This document shows, one piece after another, positions 27,746 to 36,132 of a stretch of 64,000 nucleotides of DNA (the stretch's first letter is position 1; the number at the start of each line of letters is the position of its first letter). The stretch comes from an uncultured Sphingomonadaceae bacterium. Its GTDB lineage: Bacteria > Pseudomonadota > Alphaproteobacteria > Sphingomonadales > Sphingomonadaceae. Under the pieces are notes generated by a model. It saw nothing but the letters and a program-made list of their open reading frames with translations, did not search any database and was not told where the DNA came from. Position numbers and translations under genes: made by a program. Location of the stretch: the NCBI GenBank assembly GCA_937996655.1, contig CALKUK010000014.1, positions 62,001-126,000 on the forward strand. Reading direction: 5' to 3'.

Positions 27746-30659
27746 TCACCACCCCGTCGCAGCGCCCGCACAGATCGCCGTCCGCCGTCACTTCGGGCAG
27801 ATGCCGCCAGCAGCGGCCGCATTTGTGATCGGTGGTTGGGGCGACAGTCACGTCAGACCCTTGCCCGCGCGTCACTGTCCCCGTGATGAACAGCTCAGCC
27901 AGATCACCCTCTGGCGCATCGGCGGGAACGGTCACTGTGGCAGCAAGGCTGGACCCGACAATCTTTTCGCGACGCATCGGCTCAATGGCTTCGGACACTT
28001 GCACGCGCAGCGCGCGAAGGGCCTTGAAGCGTTCGGCAAGGGCCGCATCTTGCCAACTGGCGGGCAAGGGATGGATTTCTTGCAGATGCAGGCTGTCGCG
28101 ATCCGGGAAGCGCGTGGTCCAGACTTCCTCCGCCGTAAACACCAGCACGGGTGCCGCATAGCGGATCAGCGCTTGGAACAGGATGTCCAGCGTCGTGCGA
28201 TAGGCGCGACGGGTCAGGTCCGTCGGCGCGTCGCAATAAAGGCTGTCTTTGCGGATATCGAAGAAGAAGGCCGACAGGTCTTCATTGCAGAAGTCGATCA
28301 GCGCCCGCGTGTACTCGTTAAAGTCATAGTCTGCGATGGCTTGGCGCAGCGTCGCATCAAGGCCGGACAGCAGATGGAGCACATAGCGCTCCAGCTCCGG
28401 CATATCGGCGGGCTCGACGCCTTCGCTGGCATGGTCATACCCGTCCAGCGCGCCGAGCAGATAACGGAACGTATTGCGCAGCTTGCGATATTGGTCGGAG
28501 ACGCCCTTCAGGATCTCATCGCCGATGCGGTGGTCTTCGGTGAAGTCCACCGACAGCGCCCAAAGCCGGATGATGTCCGCGCCATAGGTCTCCATCACCT
28601 TTAGCGGGTCAATGGTGTTGCCCAGCGACTTGGACATTTTCATGCCCTTCTGGTCCATCGTAAAGCCGTGCGTGAGCACCGCCTTATACGGCGCATGGCC
28701 CCGCGTGCCGCAGCTTTCGAGCAAGCTTGATTGGAACCAGCCGCGATGTTGGTCGCTGCCTTCTAGATACAGGTCGGCGAGCGGCCCCGTATAGCCTTCC
28801 GGGCGCATGAGATCGGGCCATTTGCCCGATTCGAGTACGAAGGCGTGGGTGGAGCCGCTGTCGAACCAGACGTCCAGAATGTCGGTCACGCGCTCATAAT
28901 CGTCGAGCTTGTACGCGTCGCCCAGATAGCCTTGGGCGCGGTCGTCGGACCAGGCGTCGACGCCCAGTTCCCGCACGCCCGCGACGATCCGCGCGTTGAC
29001 GGCGGGGTCGTTCAAATACTGGCCGGTCTTGCGGTCCACAAACAGGGTGATCGGCACACCCCATGCGCGCTGGCGGCTGAGCACCCAGTCCGGGCGGCCT
29101 TCGACCATCGCGGTGATGCGGTTCTGGCCTTTTTCTGGCACCCAGCGGGTCTGCGAAATCGCAGTCATCGCCTTTTCGCGCAGCGTGCCGCCCGGCATGT
29201 CCTTATCCATCGGCACAAACCATTGCGGCGTGCAGCGATAGATGACCTTCGCCTTGGACCGCCACGAGTGCGGGTAGCTGTGCTTGTAATCGGCACTCGC
29301 CGCCAGCAGGCCACCGGCCTCGCGCAGCGCGGTGCAGATGGGGCCGTCGGGCGCGTTGAACTTGGGGTTGATGACGCTGCCTTCGCCGCCGAGCCAGGCC
29401 CAGTCGTCGCGATACTTGCCATCGCCCTGCACCGCGAAGACGGGCTCAATGCCGTGCGCCTTGCACAGGTCAAAGTCATCTTCACCATGGTCCGGCGCCA
29501 TATGGACAAGGCCGGTGCCGCTGTCGGTCGTGACGAAATCGCCGGGCAGGAACGGACGGGGGCGCTCGAAAAATTCCACCATCCGCTCAAAATCGTCGCC
29601 CCGCACGTGATGCGGGGCTTGGCTTTCGCCCGCTGCGTCCGAAGACAAGCCCAGCCCCGTGTCAAGCACGGGGCGACGGAGATGGTTGGCCATCGGGTGG
29701 CGGGCGACGGTTCCGGCTAGGTCGGCGCCTTTTAGAATCTCCATCGGAATCACGCGGAACCCGACTCGTGCTGCAAACTGTTCGACCAACCCTGCTGCGA
29801 CGAGCACAGCCCCCTCCGGGACTGGCTGATCGTGGTCACCCATGCGGTCTCCAAAGCGGCAGACTGCATATTCTACTTCTGGGCCATAGGCCAAAGCTTG
29901 GTTAACCGGGATGGTCCAAGGTGTCGTCGTCCAGATGACGGCTCTCGCGCCGCGAATGGACTGAACTGGGCTGTCGATAATCTCAAACGCTACATCGATC
30001 TGCGTGGAAGTGATATCCTCATACTCAACCTCAGCTTCGGCGAGCGCGGTCTTTTCAACGGGGCTCCACATCACCGGCTTGGCGCCGCGATAGAGCTGGC
30101 CGCTTTCGGCGAACTTCAGCAGCTCGCCGACAATCGTCGCTTCGGCGTCGAAGTGCATGGTGAGGTAGGGGTTGTCCCAATCGCCATTGATGCCGAGGCG
30201 TTTCAGCTGCTCGCGCTGGCGGTTGACCCAGTTCTGCGCATAAGCGCGGCATTCGGCGCGGAATTCCTCGACGGGAACCTCGTCCTTGTTCCGCTTTTTC
30301 TTCCTGTATTCTTCCTCAACCTTCCACTCGATGGGCAGGCCGTGGCAATCCCAGCCCGGCACATAGGGCGCGTCTTTGCCAAGCAGGTTCTGCGTGCGGA
30401 CGACCATGTCCTTCAGGATATGGTTGAGCGCATGGCCGATGTGCATGTCGCCATTCGCATAAGGCGGGCCATCATGCAGGATGAACTTTTCGCGGCCCGC
30501 GCGGGCCTCCCGCAGGCGGCGGTAGAGATCCTGTTCCTGCCATTTGGCAAGGATGCCCGGCTCCTTCTGCGGCAGGCCGGCTTTCATGGGAAAGTCGGTC
30601 TTCGGCAGGAAGACGGTGTCTCTATAGTCTTTGGCTTCGGGGCGCGGTGCTTCTGTCAT
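27738..30659 (-). CDS. ileS: isoleucyl-tRNA synthetase, with a repeat-encoded insertion
   Basis: 973-residue class I synthetase charging tRNA-Ile. The HIGH motif is GDMHIGHALNH (about residue 70), the second is KMSKS (GMKMSKSLGNT), and the C-terminal zinc knuckle is CGRCWRHLPEV ... CGRCDGV. The CP1 editing domain includes FVTTDSGTGLVHMAPDHGEDD, with the editing Asp in GHGxDD-like GEDD. Residues about 328-356 are translated from a palindromic repeat (29594-29678) that also occurs at 12045-12160, so this stretch is an insertion just before the editing motif. The rest looks intact and must be functional if this is the only copy. Confidence 0.97.
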   Translation of the reverse strand: MTEAPRPEAKDYRDTVFLPKTDFPMKAGLPQKEPGILAKWQEQDLYRRLREARAGREKFILHDGPPYANGDMHIGHALNHILKDMVVRTQNLLGKDAPYVPGWDCHGLPIEWKVEEEYRKKKRNKDEVPVEEFRAECRAYAQNWVNRQREQLKRLGINGDWDNPYLTMHFDAEATIVGELLKFAESGQLYRGAKPVMWSPVEKTALAEAEVEYEDITSTQIDVAFEIIDSPVQSIRGARAVIWTTTPWTIPVNQALAYGPEVEYAVCRFGDRMGDHDQPVPEGAVLVAAGLVEQFAARVGFRVIPMEILKGADLAGTVARHPMANHLRRPVLDTGLGLSSDAAGESQAPHHVRGDDFERMVEFFERPRPFLPGDFVTTDSGTGLVHMAPDHGEDDFDLCKAHGIEPVFAVQGDGKYRDDWAWLGGEGSVINPKFNAPDGPICTALREAGGLLAASADYKHSYPHSWRSKAKVIYRCTPQWFVPMDKDMPGGTLREKAMTAISQTRWVPEKGQNRITAMVEGRPDWVLSRQRAWGVPITLFVDRKTGQYLNDPAVNARIVAGVRELGVDAWSDDRAQGYLGDAYKLDDYERVTDILDVWFDSGSTHAFVLESGKWPDLMRPEGYTGPLADLYLEGSDQHRGWFQSSLLESCGTRGHAPYKAVLTHGFTMDQKGMKMSKSLGNTIDPLKVMETYGADIIRLWALSVDFTEDHRIGDEILKGVSDQYRKLRNTFRYLLGALDGYDHASEGVEPADMPELERYVLHLLSGLDATLRQAIADYDFNEYTRALIDFCNEDLSAFFFDIRKDSLYCDAPTDLTRRAYRTTLDILFQALIRYAAPVLVFTAEEVWTTRFPDRDSLHLQEIHPLPASWQDAALAERFKALRALRVQVSEAIEPMRREKIVGSSLAATVTVPADAPEGDLAELFITGTVTRGQGSDVTVAPTTDHKCGRCWRHLPEVTADGDLCGRCDGVVNG
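29594..29678. repeat. palindromic repeat inserted in frame in ileS
   Basis: The arm 29654-29678 (GCCCCGTGTCAAGCACGGGG plus CGACG) is identical to 12136-12160. The other arm, 29594-29618, keeps the outer CGTCGCCCC and GGGGC but has GCACGTGATGC at its core, so its own hairpin CCCCGCA-CGTGA-TGCGGGG is preserved by paired changes. Read with ileS it encodes residues from Arg328 to about Asp355 with no stop codon. Confidence 0.85.
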
Positions 30660-30712
30660 GACGGGCGGGCCTTACGGGATGCGCGCCCGCAAATAAAGCC
30701 TTGGTGGAGACT

Positions 30713-31510
30713 CTAGTTCCGAAGCGCGGGGCCGATGGCGGAAATATCCTGCACCCACAGCGCGCCTTTAAAGTCGCGCGGGACGTCGGGGATCTGTTCA
30801 ACAACGGAAATGCCACTGGACCCGGCAGGCCCCGTCATGATCGTGCGGACGTCTGCGGCGGCCATGCGGGCAAGGAAACGGTTGGGCCAGCCCCAGGTGG
30901 ACCATTGCGCATCTATGGGGACGAGCACGGTCTGCCCCTGACAGGCAGAGGGGACGAGCCCCGTCCAGCCCCGCCAGCGATAGGCATCGGTGCAGCTGCG
31001 GGCGGCTTCCAGATCAAAAGCCCAAAGGCCGGGCACCGCCGTGCGGGCATGGGCGGCAACCCCCGCACTGGCCATGACGGCCTGTCGTGGATCGAGCGGG
31101 CGGCCCGCCGCACGATAGCCATCGGCCAGCGCGACGAAGGCGCGGTCATCCCCGCCGACATCAAAGACGAAGCGGCGCTGCGGATATTGGCGGGCAAAAC
31201 GTTCCGGCGTCGGCGCAGCAGAGGACTCTTCAATACAGGCAGAAATGGCGGGCAGCACGATGCGGAAGGCCTCCCCCGACCGCCGCACGCTGACAAGGAC
31301 GCGGTCTGCCCGGTCCATGAACATCCGGTCTACCGCGCCAAAGATGGTTGTGCTGTCACATCGCGCAGTCGCTGCAGCACCCCGTGCCGAGCCCGCAGCG
31401 ATTAAATCCAGCGTGCCGCGCTGTACCGGCGCAATCCAGGAAGCATTACTTAGAGAGACGACAATGATGCCGAGGATAATCAGCCAGCGGACACTGTCCC
31501 AGACGCGCAT
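30713..31510 (-). CDS. uncharacterised protein, possibly a degenerate GDPD-fold protein
   Basis: 265 residues with an N-terminal membrane segment (residues about 8-26, VRWLIILGIIVVSL). I do not recognise it firmly. Its C-terminal half resembles glycerophosphodiester phosphodiesterases in layout: WSTWGWPNRFLARMAAADVRTIMTG, then a segment ending VEQIPDVPRDFKGALWVQDISAIGP, like GDPD ends. The catalytic HRG and PENT motifs of active GDPDs are absent, so it may be non-enzymatic. The start lies 31 nt inside the ribF 3' end, which implies coupling. ileS follows 53 nt downstream. Confidence 0.6.
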   Translation of the reverse strand: MRVWDSVRWLIILGIIVVSLSNASWIAPVQRGTLDLIAAGSARGAAATARCDSTTIFGAVDRMFMDRADRVLVSVRRSGEAFRIVLPAISACIEESSAAPTPERFARQYPQRRFVFDVGGDDRAFVALADGYRAAGRPLDPRQAVMASAGVAAHARTAVPGLWAFDLEAARSCTDAYRWRGWTGLVPSACQGQTVLVPIDAQWSTWGWPNRFLARMAAADVRTIMTGPAGSSGISVVEQIPDVPRDFKGALWVQDISAIGPALRN

Positions 31511-32433
31511 GATTTCAAAATGGTCCTTGCCGTGTCACAGTCAAGCGCCATTTGCTTCATCAATTCATCCAGACTGTCAAATTTTTTCTCAGGCCGTATG
31601 AAAGAATGAAATTCGACATCGATGATCTGTCCATAAAGATCATCTTTAAAATCAAAGAAATGTGGTTCTAGAAGTTCTTTGGGCGGATCAAAAGTCGGCC
31701 GCACACCGAGATTTGCAGCGCCATCGACCACCCGTCCATCGGGCAAAAGTCCGCGCACGGCATAGATGCCGTAACGGGGGCGCAAGTAATGCGCCATATC
31801 AATATTGGCAGTGGGAAATCCAAGCTTGCGCCCGTTCTTATCCCCATGCTGCACAGGGCCTTCAACTGCGAAGGGGCGTGTCAAAAGACGCGTTGCGGTT
31901 TCACAATCGCCTGATTGCAGGGCCTTGCGGATGCGGCTGGAGGAAATGGGGCCTTCGTCGTCACAGACCGGGCCAACCGCCGCGCAGGACATGCCCAGCG
32001 TGCCGGCAATGTCGTGCAGGACAGAAATATTGCCGCCGCGCCCCTTGCCGAAGGTAAAGTCTTCCCCCGTCACGACGCCCGAGGCGCCAAGATGGCCGCC
32101 GAGCCAATCGGTCACAAACGCCTCCGCCGTCACATTGGCGAGCGTGCTGGAAAAATGGAACACCACCATCGCATCGGCGCCGGCCTGCGCCAGATAGCGC
32201 TGCCGCTGGTCCAGCGTGGTCAGGCGGAACGGTGGGGCATCGGGCGCAAAATGGCGGATCGGGTGGGGATCAAAGGTCGCGACAAGGGCGGGCACCCCGC
32301 GCGCGCGCGCCGTCTCCACTGCCTTGCCGATGACGGCCTGATGCCCGGCATGAACGCCGTCAAAATTGCCAAGCGCAACAACACCGCCGCGAAAGGCGTC
32401 TTCAATCGGGGCGTTGCCATCCAGACGTATCAT
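31480..32433 (-). CDS. ribF: bifunctional riboflavin kinase / FAD synthetase
   Basis: 317-residue enzyme making FMN then FAD from riboflavin. The N-terminal FAD synthetase domain has VVALGNFDGVHAGHQAVIG (nucleotidyltransferase HxGH-like motif) and ISSSRIRKAL; the C-terminal kinase domain has GDKNGRKLGFPTANI and the conserved Glu in KExL-type LLEPHFFDF. The last 60 codons (31490-31670) are visibly richer in A and T than the surroundings. Placed before the GDPD-like gene and ileS, in the ribF-ileS-lspA order common in bacteria. Confidence 0.96.
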   Translation of the reverse strand: MIRLDGNAPIEDAFRGGVVALGNFDGVHAGHQAVIGKAVETARARGVPALVATFDPHPIRHFAPDAPPFRLTTLDQRQRYLAQAGADAMVVFHFSSTLANVTAEAFVTDWLGGHLGASGVVTGEDFTFGKGRGGNISVLHDIAGTLGMSCAAVGPVCDDEGPISSSRIRKALQSGDCETATRLLTRPFAVEGPVQHGDKNGRKLGFPTANIDMAHYLRPRYGIYAVRGLLPDGRVVDGAANLGVRPTFDPPKELLEPHFFDFKDDLYGQIIDVEFHSFIRPEKKFDSLDELMKQMALDCDTARTILKSCASGTVSAG

Positions 32434-32455
32434 GGCGGCGGGCTATAGGAACGCC

Positions 32456-33622
32456 TTAGCGCGGCGGCAAGACCGCCTTCAGGACACGCCGCACGTTTCC
32501 ACCCATGACCTTGGCAATATCGGCGTCCGTAAAGCCTTCGTCGATCAGCGCCTGAGTGACATGGGCAAGGCCTGCAGTGTCGAATGGCGTCGTCGTTGCG
32601 CCGTCAAAGTCGGACCCCAGGCCGACATACTCAATGCCCACGAGATCGCGGACATGGCGCATGGCCTTGGCAATGGCGCGCGGATCGGTGGAGCAGATCG
32701 CCGCATCCCAATAGCCGATGCCGATGACGCCGCCTGTTTTGGCGACGCCGCGAATCTCGTCATCGGTCAAATTGCGGTTGACCTTGCACGTTGCCTGAAC
32801 GCCGCCATGGCTGGAGACGACGGGGCGTTTGGCGAGGCGCAATATGTCCGCCACACAGGCATGGCTGCAATGGGCGATGTCGACGACCATGCCGCGCGCT
32901 TCCATATCGGCGAGCACCTGTGTGCCCAGCGGGGTGAGGCCACCCTTCTTCATGCCGTGCATCGACCCTGCGACTTCATTGTCGAAGAAGTGGGCAAAAC
33001 CCGCCATGCGGAAGCCCGCCTTGAAGAGCACATCAAGATTTGCGCGTTTGCCTTCCAGATTCTGGAGGCCCTCAATGGAGAGGAGCGCGCCAACGGGAAC
33101 AGGTGTGTTGCCGCGTTTGGCGATCAGCGCATCAAGGTCTGCCCCAGTGCGGATGATCAACAGCGCGCCTTTTGAAGCCGCCTCTGCACGCTTCAGTTTT
33201 TCAGCATGCCACAAGGAGCGTTCCAGCAGCGACGTCCAAGTACGCGGCGGCTGCATCTGGCCGATGGCCAGGGCGGTGATGTTGTCCGTATTGGACGGGT
33301 TGGCATCGTAATTCTGGCCCTTGGGCGTCTTGGTGACCGAGGAGAAGACCTGAAGCCCGACATGGCCTGCCTCCAGCCGGGGCAGATCCACATGACCGCG
33401 CGTTGCGGTGTCGAGCAGGTTGCGCTGCCACATCAGCGTGTCGCTGTGCATATCGGCGATGAAAAGCGTCTTGTGCAGCGCTTCGGCCCGTGCGCTCACC
33501 TTTTGGGTGGTTGGCACCACCTTGTTCATCGACTCTTCGGCCAACTTTGGCACGAGCAGGAAAAAGGCGGCGACCGCGGCCAGAAGCAACAACGCGAGAC
33601 CGGCCAGAATACGACGCATCAT
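32456..33622 (-). CDS. membrane dipeptidase, M19 (renal dipeptidase) family
   Basis: 388-residue zinc dipeptidase with an N-terminal hydrophobic anchor (RRILAGLALLLLAAVAAFFLLV). Family metal sites are seen in FIADMHSDTLMWQRNLL (the HxD pair), GALLSIEGLQNLEG (bridging Glu), DIAHCSHACVADIL and SSHGGVQATCKVNRNLTDDEI (His ligands), and GIEYVGLGSDFDGAT. The ATG overlaps the folA stop (ATGA) with GGAGGGG in front. Family members hydrolyse dipeptides including D-amino-acid ones. It ends the thyA-folA-dipeptidase unit. Confidence 0.9.
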   Translation of the reverse strand: MMRRILAGLALLLLAAVAAFFLLVPKLAEESMNKVVPTTQKVSARAEALHKTLFIADMHSDTLMWQRNLLDTATRGHVDLPRLEAGHVGLQVFSSVTKTPKGQNYDANPSNTDNITALAIGQMQPPRTWTSLLERSLWHAEKLKRAEAASKGALLIIRTGADLDALIAKRGNTPVPVGALLSIEGLQNLEGKRANLDVLFKAGFRMAGFAHFFDNEVAGSMHGMKKGGLTPLGTQVLADMEARGMVVDIAHCSHACVADILRLAKRPVVSSHGGVQATCKVNRNLTDDEIRGVAKTGGVIGIGYWDAAICSTDPRAIAKAMRHVRDLVGIEYVGLGSDFDGATTTPFDTAGLAHVTQALIDEGFTDADIAKVMGGNVRRVLKAVLPPR

Positions 33623-34107
33623 CCCCTCCGTTTGAGCGTCACGAAATCAAAGGCGGGGCGATCCCCGTCGGCTGCATGACGCGTCCGCGCAGCCTCCACC
33701 CAATCCGAGCCAAAGGCGTCGAGCCGCGTATCGCCCTTGGCCTCCAAATGCACCTCGGTCAGTTCGATCCGGTCGGCATGGGGCAGGAACAGGCGGTAAA
33801 TTTCGGCACCTCCGATGATGGAGACGTGCGGCGCATTGGCGAGCCGCATGGCGGCGTCCACATCATGGGCGACTTCGGCGCCTTCCTCGGACCAATCCTC
33901 ATTGCGGGTGAGGACGATATGCCGCCGGTCGGGCAGCAGGCCGGGCAGGCTGTCAAATGTCTTGCGCCCCATGATCATCGGCACGCCCAGCGTCAGCTGT
34001 TTGAAGTGGCGCAGATCAGCCGGCAGATGCCAGGGCAGCTTCCCGTCCACCCCGATCACGCCATTGTCCGCGCGGGCAACGATCAGGACAATTTCGGGAT
34101 GGTTCAT
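33619..34107 (-). CDS. folA: dihydrofolate reductase
   Basis: 162-residue NADPH-dependent reductase of dihydrofolate to tetrahydrofolate. The active-site [11 protein letters not shown] (acidic Asp), [10 protein letters not shown] (NADPH binding) and [17 protein letters not shown] are canonical. The start overlaps the thyA stop (ATGA). This pairing is logical: ThyA produces dihydrofolate and FolA recycles it. Confidence 0.97.
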   Translation of the reverse strand: MNHPEIVLIVARADNGVIGVDGKLPWHLPADLRHFKQLTLGVPMIMGRKTFDSLPGLLPDRRHIVLTRNEDWSEEGAEVAHDVDAAMRLANAPHVSIIGGAEIYRLFLPHADRIELTEVHLEAKGDTRLDAFGSDWVEAARTRHAADGDRPAFDFVTLKRRG

Positions 34108-34898
34108 ACCGCCACCGGCGCTGCAATGTGCGGGTGCGCGTCATAGCCTTCGATGGCGAAATCCTCATAGGCATAGCCGTCAATGCTGTCGGGCGTGCGT
34201 TTGATGACGAGCTTGGGCAGCGGCTTTGGATCGCGCGCCAATTGCAGCCGCGCCTGATCCAGATGGTTGGAATAGAGGTGGCAGTCGCCGCCCGTCCAGA
34301 TGAACTCGCCCGGCTCCAGCCCCGCCTGATCGGCCAGAAGATGGGTGAGCAGCGCATAGGAGGCGATGTTGAAGGGCACGCCCAGAAACACGTCAGCGCT
34401 GCGCTGATAAAGCTGAAGCGACAGCTTGCCATTGCCGACCCAGGTCTGGAACAGGCAGTGGCAGGGTGCCAGCGCCATCTGGCCGATTTCCCCGGGGTTC
34501 CAGGCGGTCACGATCTGCCGGCGAGAGGCAGGGTTGGTCTTCAGCTGCTCAACAAGCTCGGCAATCTGGTCGACGCTCTGGCCGTCGGCGGTTTCCCATT
34601 GGCGCCACTGCTTGCCGTAAACAGGGCCAAGGTCGCCATTCGCGTCGGCCCATTCATCCCAGATGCTGACCTTATTTTCATTGAGCCAGCGGACGTTGGT
34701 GTCGCCTTTGAGGAACCACAAAAGCTCATAGATAATGGAGCGGAGATGCAGCTTTTTTGTCGTAACAAGCGGAAAGCCTTCGGACAGGTCAAAGCGCATC
34801 TGATGCGCGAACACGCTGAGCGTCCCCGTGCCTGTGCGGTCCTTTTGCTCAACCCCTTGGTCGAGAATGCGTTGCATGAGGTCAAGATAGGCGCGCAT
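34104..34898 (-). CDS. thyA: thymidylate synthase
   Basis: 264-residue enzyme that methylates dUMP to dTMP using methylene-tetrahydrofolate. The length and numbering match E. coli ThyA: catalytic Cys146 in LAPCHCLFQ, the dUMP-binding Arg in [15 protein letters not shown], and the folate region [15 protein letters not shown]. First of a three-gene coupled unit with folA and an M19 dipeptidase. The 134 bp upstream, before the divergent JAMM gene, should hold both promoters; no clear elements were seen. Confidence 0.98.
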   Translation of the reverse strand: MRAYLDLMQRILDQGVEQKDRTGTGTLSVFAHQMRFDLSEGFPLVTTKKLHLRSIIYELLWFLKGDTNVRWLNENKVSIWDEWADANGDLGPVYGKQWRQWETADGQSVDQIAELVEQLKTNPASRRQIVTAWNPGEIGQMALAPCHCLFQTWVGNGKLSLQLYQRSADVFLGVPFNIASYALLTHLLADQAGLEPGEFIWTGGDCHLYSNHLDQARLQLARDPKPLPKLVIKRTPDSIDGYAYEDFAIEGYDAHPHIAAPVAV

Positions 34899-35032
34899 TG
34901 GGTAACGCTTATGGCGCGGCCACCGTCAGGCGCAATTGAAAATCGTGACATTGGTCCGTTTTCGGGCAAATCGGGGCGAAAACGGACAAGGTTCTCCTCG
35001 CCCCTTGCATCAGCCTGGCTCATGTCGCGCCG

Positions 35033-35428
35033 ATGGACTTGGCGTTCGATCTCCAGCGCGCCTCAACCGGGCACGGCTATGCCGCCTTGTTCGAGCCCAT
35101 GCTTGTCTCGTCGCAGCAGGAGCGGCTGGCGGTCGCCTATTTTGATCGCGCGGGCGTTGTTGTGGATTTTGAGGTTTCGGGCGGGGATCATGTGGGGGCG
35201 GTCGCCTTTCCCATCCGCCATATTGTCCGCGTGGCTTTGTGTGCCGATGCTGTCGCTGTCATGATCGCGCACAATCATCCAAGCGGGAAGACAGAGCCGA
35301 GCCCGTTGGACAGGGAAATGACACGCCGTCTGGCCGCAGCGCTCCGTCCGCTCGACATCCGTCTGCTCGATCATCTCATCTTTGCCGGAAAAGAGGTCGC
35401 GAGCTTTCGGGCGCTTGGCCTGTTGTGA
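35033..35428 (+). CDS. short JAMM (RadC-like) domain protein
   Basis: 131-residue protein made only of the MPN/JAMM domain of RadC. The motif is complete: HNHPSGKTEPSPLD gives His80, His82, Ser90 and Asp93 in the spacing H-x-H-x7-S-x2-D, and Glu30 in SSQQERLAV is the likely catalytic Glu. The N-terminal helix-hairpin-helix of full RadC is missing. The frame is open upstream without an ATG, so the exact start is uncertain. Short forms of this kind occur in other sphingomonads, as far as I recall. Function unknown; RadC itself has no settled role. Its stop abuts the convergent methyltransferase stop (TGA|TCA). Confidence 0.78.
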   Translation: MDLAFDLQRASTGHGYAALFEPMLVSSQQERLAVAYFDRAGVVVDFEVSGGDHVGAVAFPIRHIVRVALCADAVAVMIAHNHPSGKTEPSPLDREMTRRLAAALRPLDIRLLDHLIFAGKEVASFRALGLL

Positions 35429-36130
35429 TCAGGCGGCAGGCTTGCGCAGCGCGCAGGGTTTGATCTCGGCAGGCGCGGGGCGTTTCCCCCCGGCGTCATA
35501 GACCGCAAAATACCCCCCGGCGAAGGCCGTCTGGCGGAATTCGACCAGTCGGAACCCGACGGCTTCCATCTCACATTGCAGCAGAAGCGGGGGTGTCCCG
35601 TGGCTTTGGGTGGGGCGGTCCGCATCAACGATGATGATTCGCCCGCCGGACTTGATCGCGGGATGGAGGTTCCACAAAAACTCATAGGGCGCGGCGATCT
35701 CATGGTACATGTGCACCATCAGCACCCGGTCAAAACTGTTTTGCGGCAGCATCGGATCGCCCGGCTTGCCGAGTTTGACGCTGACATTGTCGAGCCGTTC
35801 CCGATTGACGCGCACGGCCAGCCTGTCGCGGACAGCGGGCAGAATATCCTGCGCCAGCACGCGACCCTTTTCTCCCACGCGCTGCGAGAGGCGAATGGTG
35901 TAATAGCCTTCACCTGCCCCGATATCAGCCACGGTCATGCCGGGGGCGATCCCGGCCAGATCCATGATCTTGTCCGCCTCATTGACGCGGTCGCGCGTTT
36001 CCTCGTTTGACCAGCGGCTTGACACGATCGGCGCCACGGGCCGGTCTGCGGCGGGAAAGCTCCGTGCCTCCTGCGCGGCGCCATCACATCCCGAAAGCGC
36101 AACAGCAGCGAGGAGGAGCAGGCGGCGCAT
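35429..36130 (-). CDS. class I SAM-dependent methyltransferase with lipoprotein signal
   Basis: 233 residues. SAM-binding motif I is VADIGAGEGYYTIRLS, followed by VLAQDILP (motif II-like acidic residue) and FDRVLMVHMYHE, a pattern of class I methyltransferases. Oddly, it begins with a good lipoprotein signal, MRRLLLLAAVALSGC (lipobox LSG|C), so it would be anchored outside the cytoplasm where SAM is not expected. Homologues with exported N-termini are grouped as predicted methyltransferases. It starts 2 nt after the prfB stop and is probably in the amiC-PBP1A-prfB unit. Confidence 0.85.
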   Translation of the reverse strand: MRRLLLLAAVALSGCDGAAQEARSFPAADRPVAPIVSSRWSNEETRDRVNEADKIMDLAGIAPGMTVADIGAGEGYYTIRLSQRVGEKGRVLAQDILPAVRDRLAVRVNRERLDNVSVKLGKPGDPMLPQNSFDRVLMVHMYHEIAAPYEFLWNLHPAIKSGGRIIIVDADRPTQSHGTPPLLLQCEMEAVGFRLVEFRQTAFAGGYFAVYDAGGKRPAPAEIKPCALRKPAA

Positions 36131-36132
36131 AA

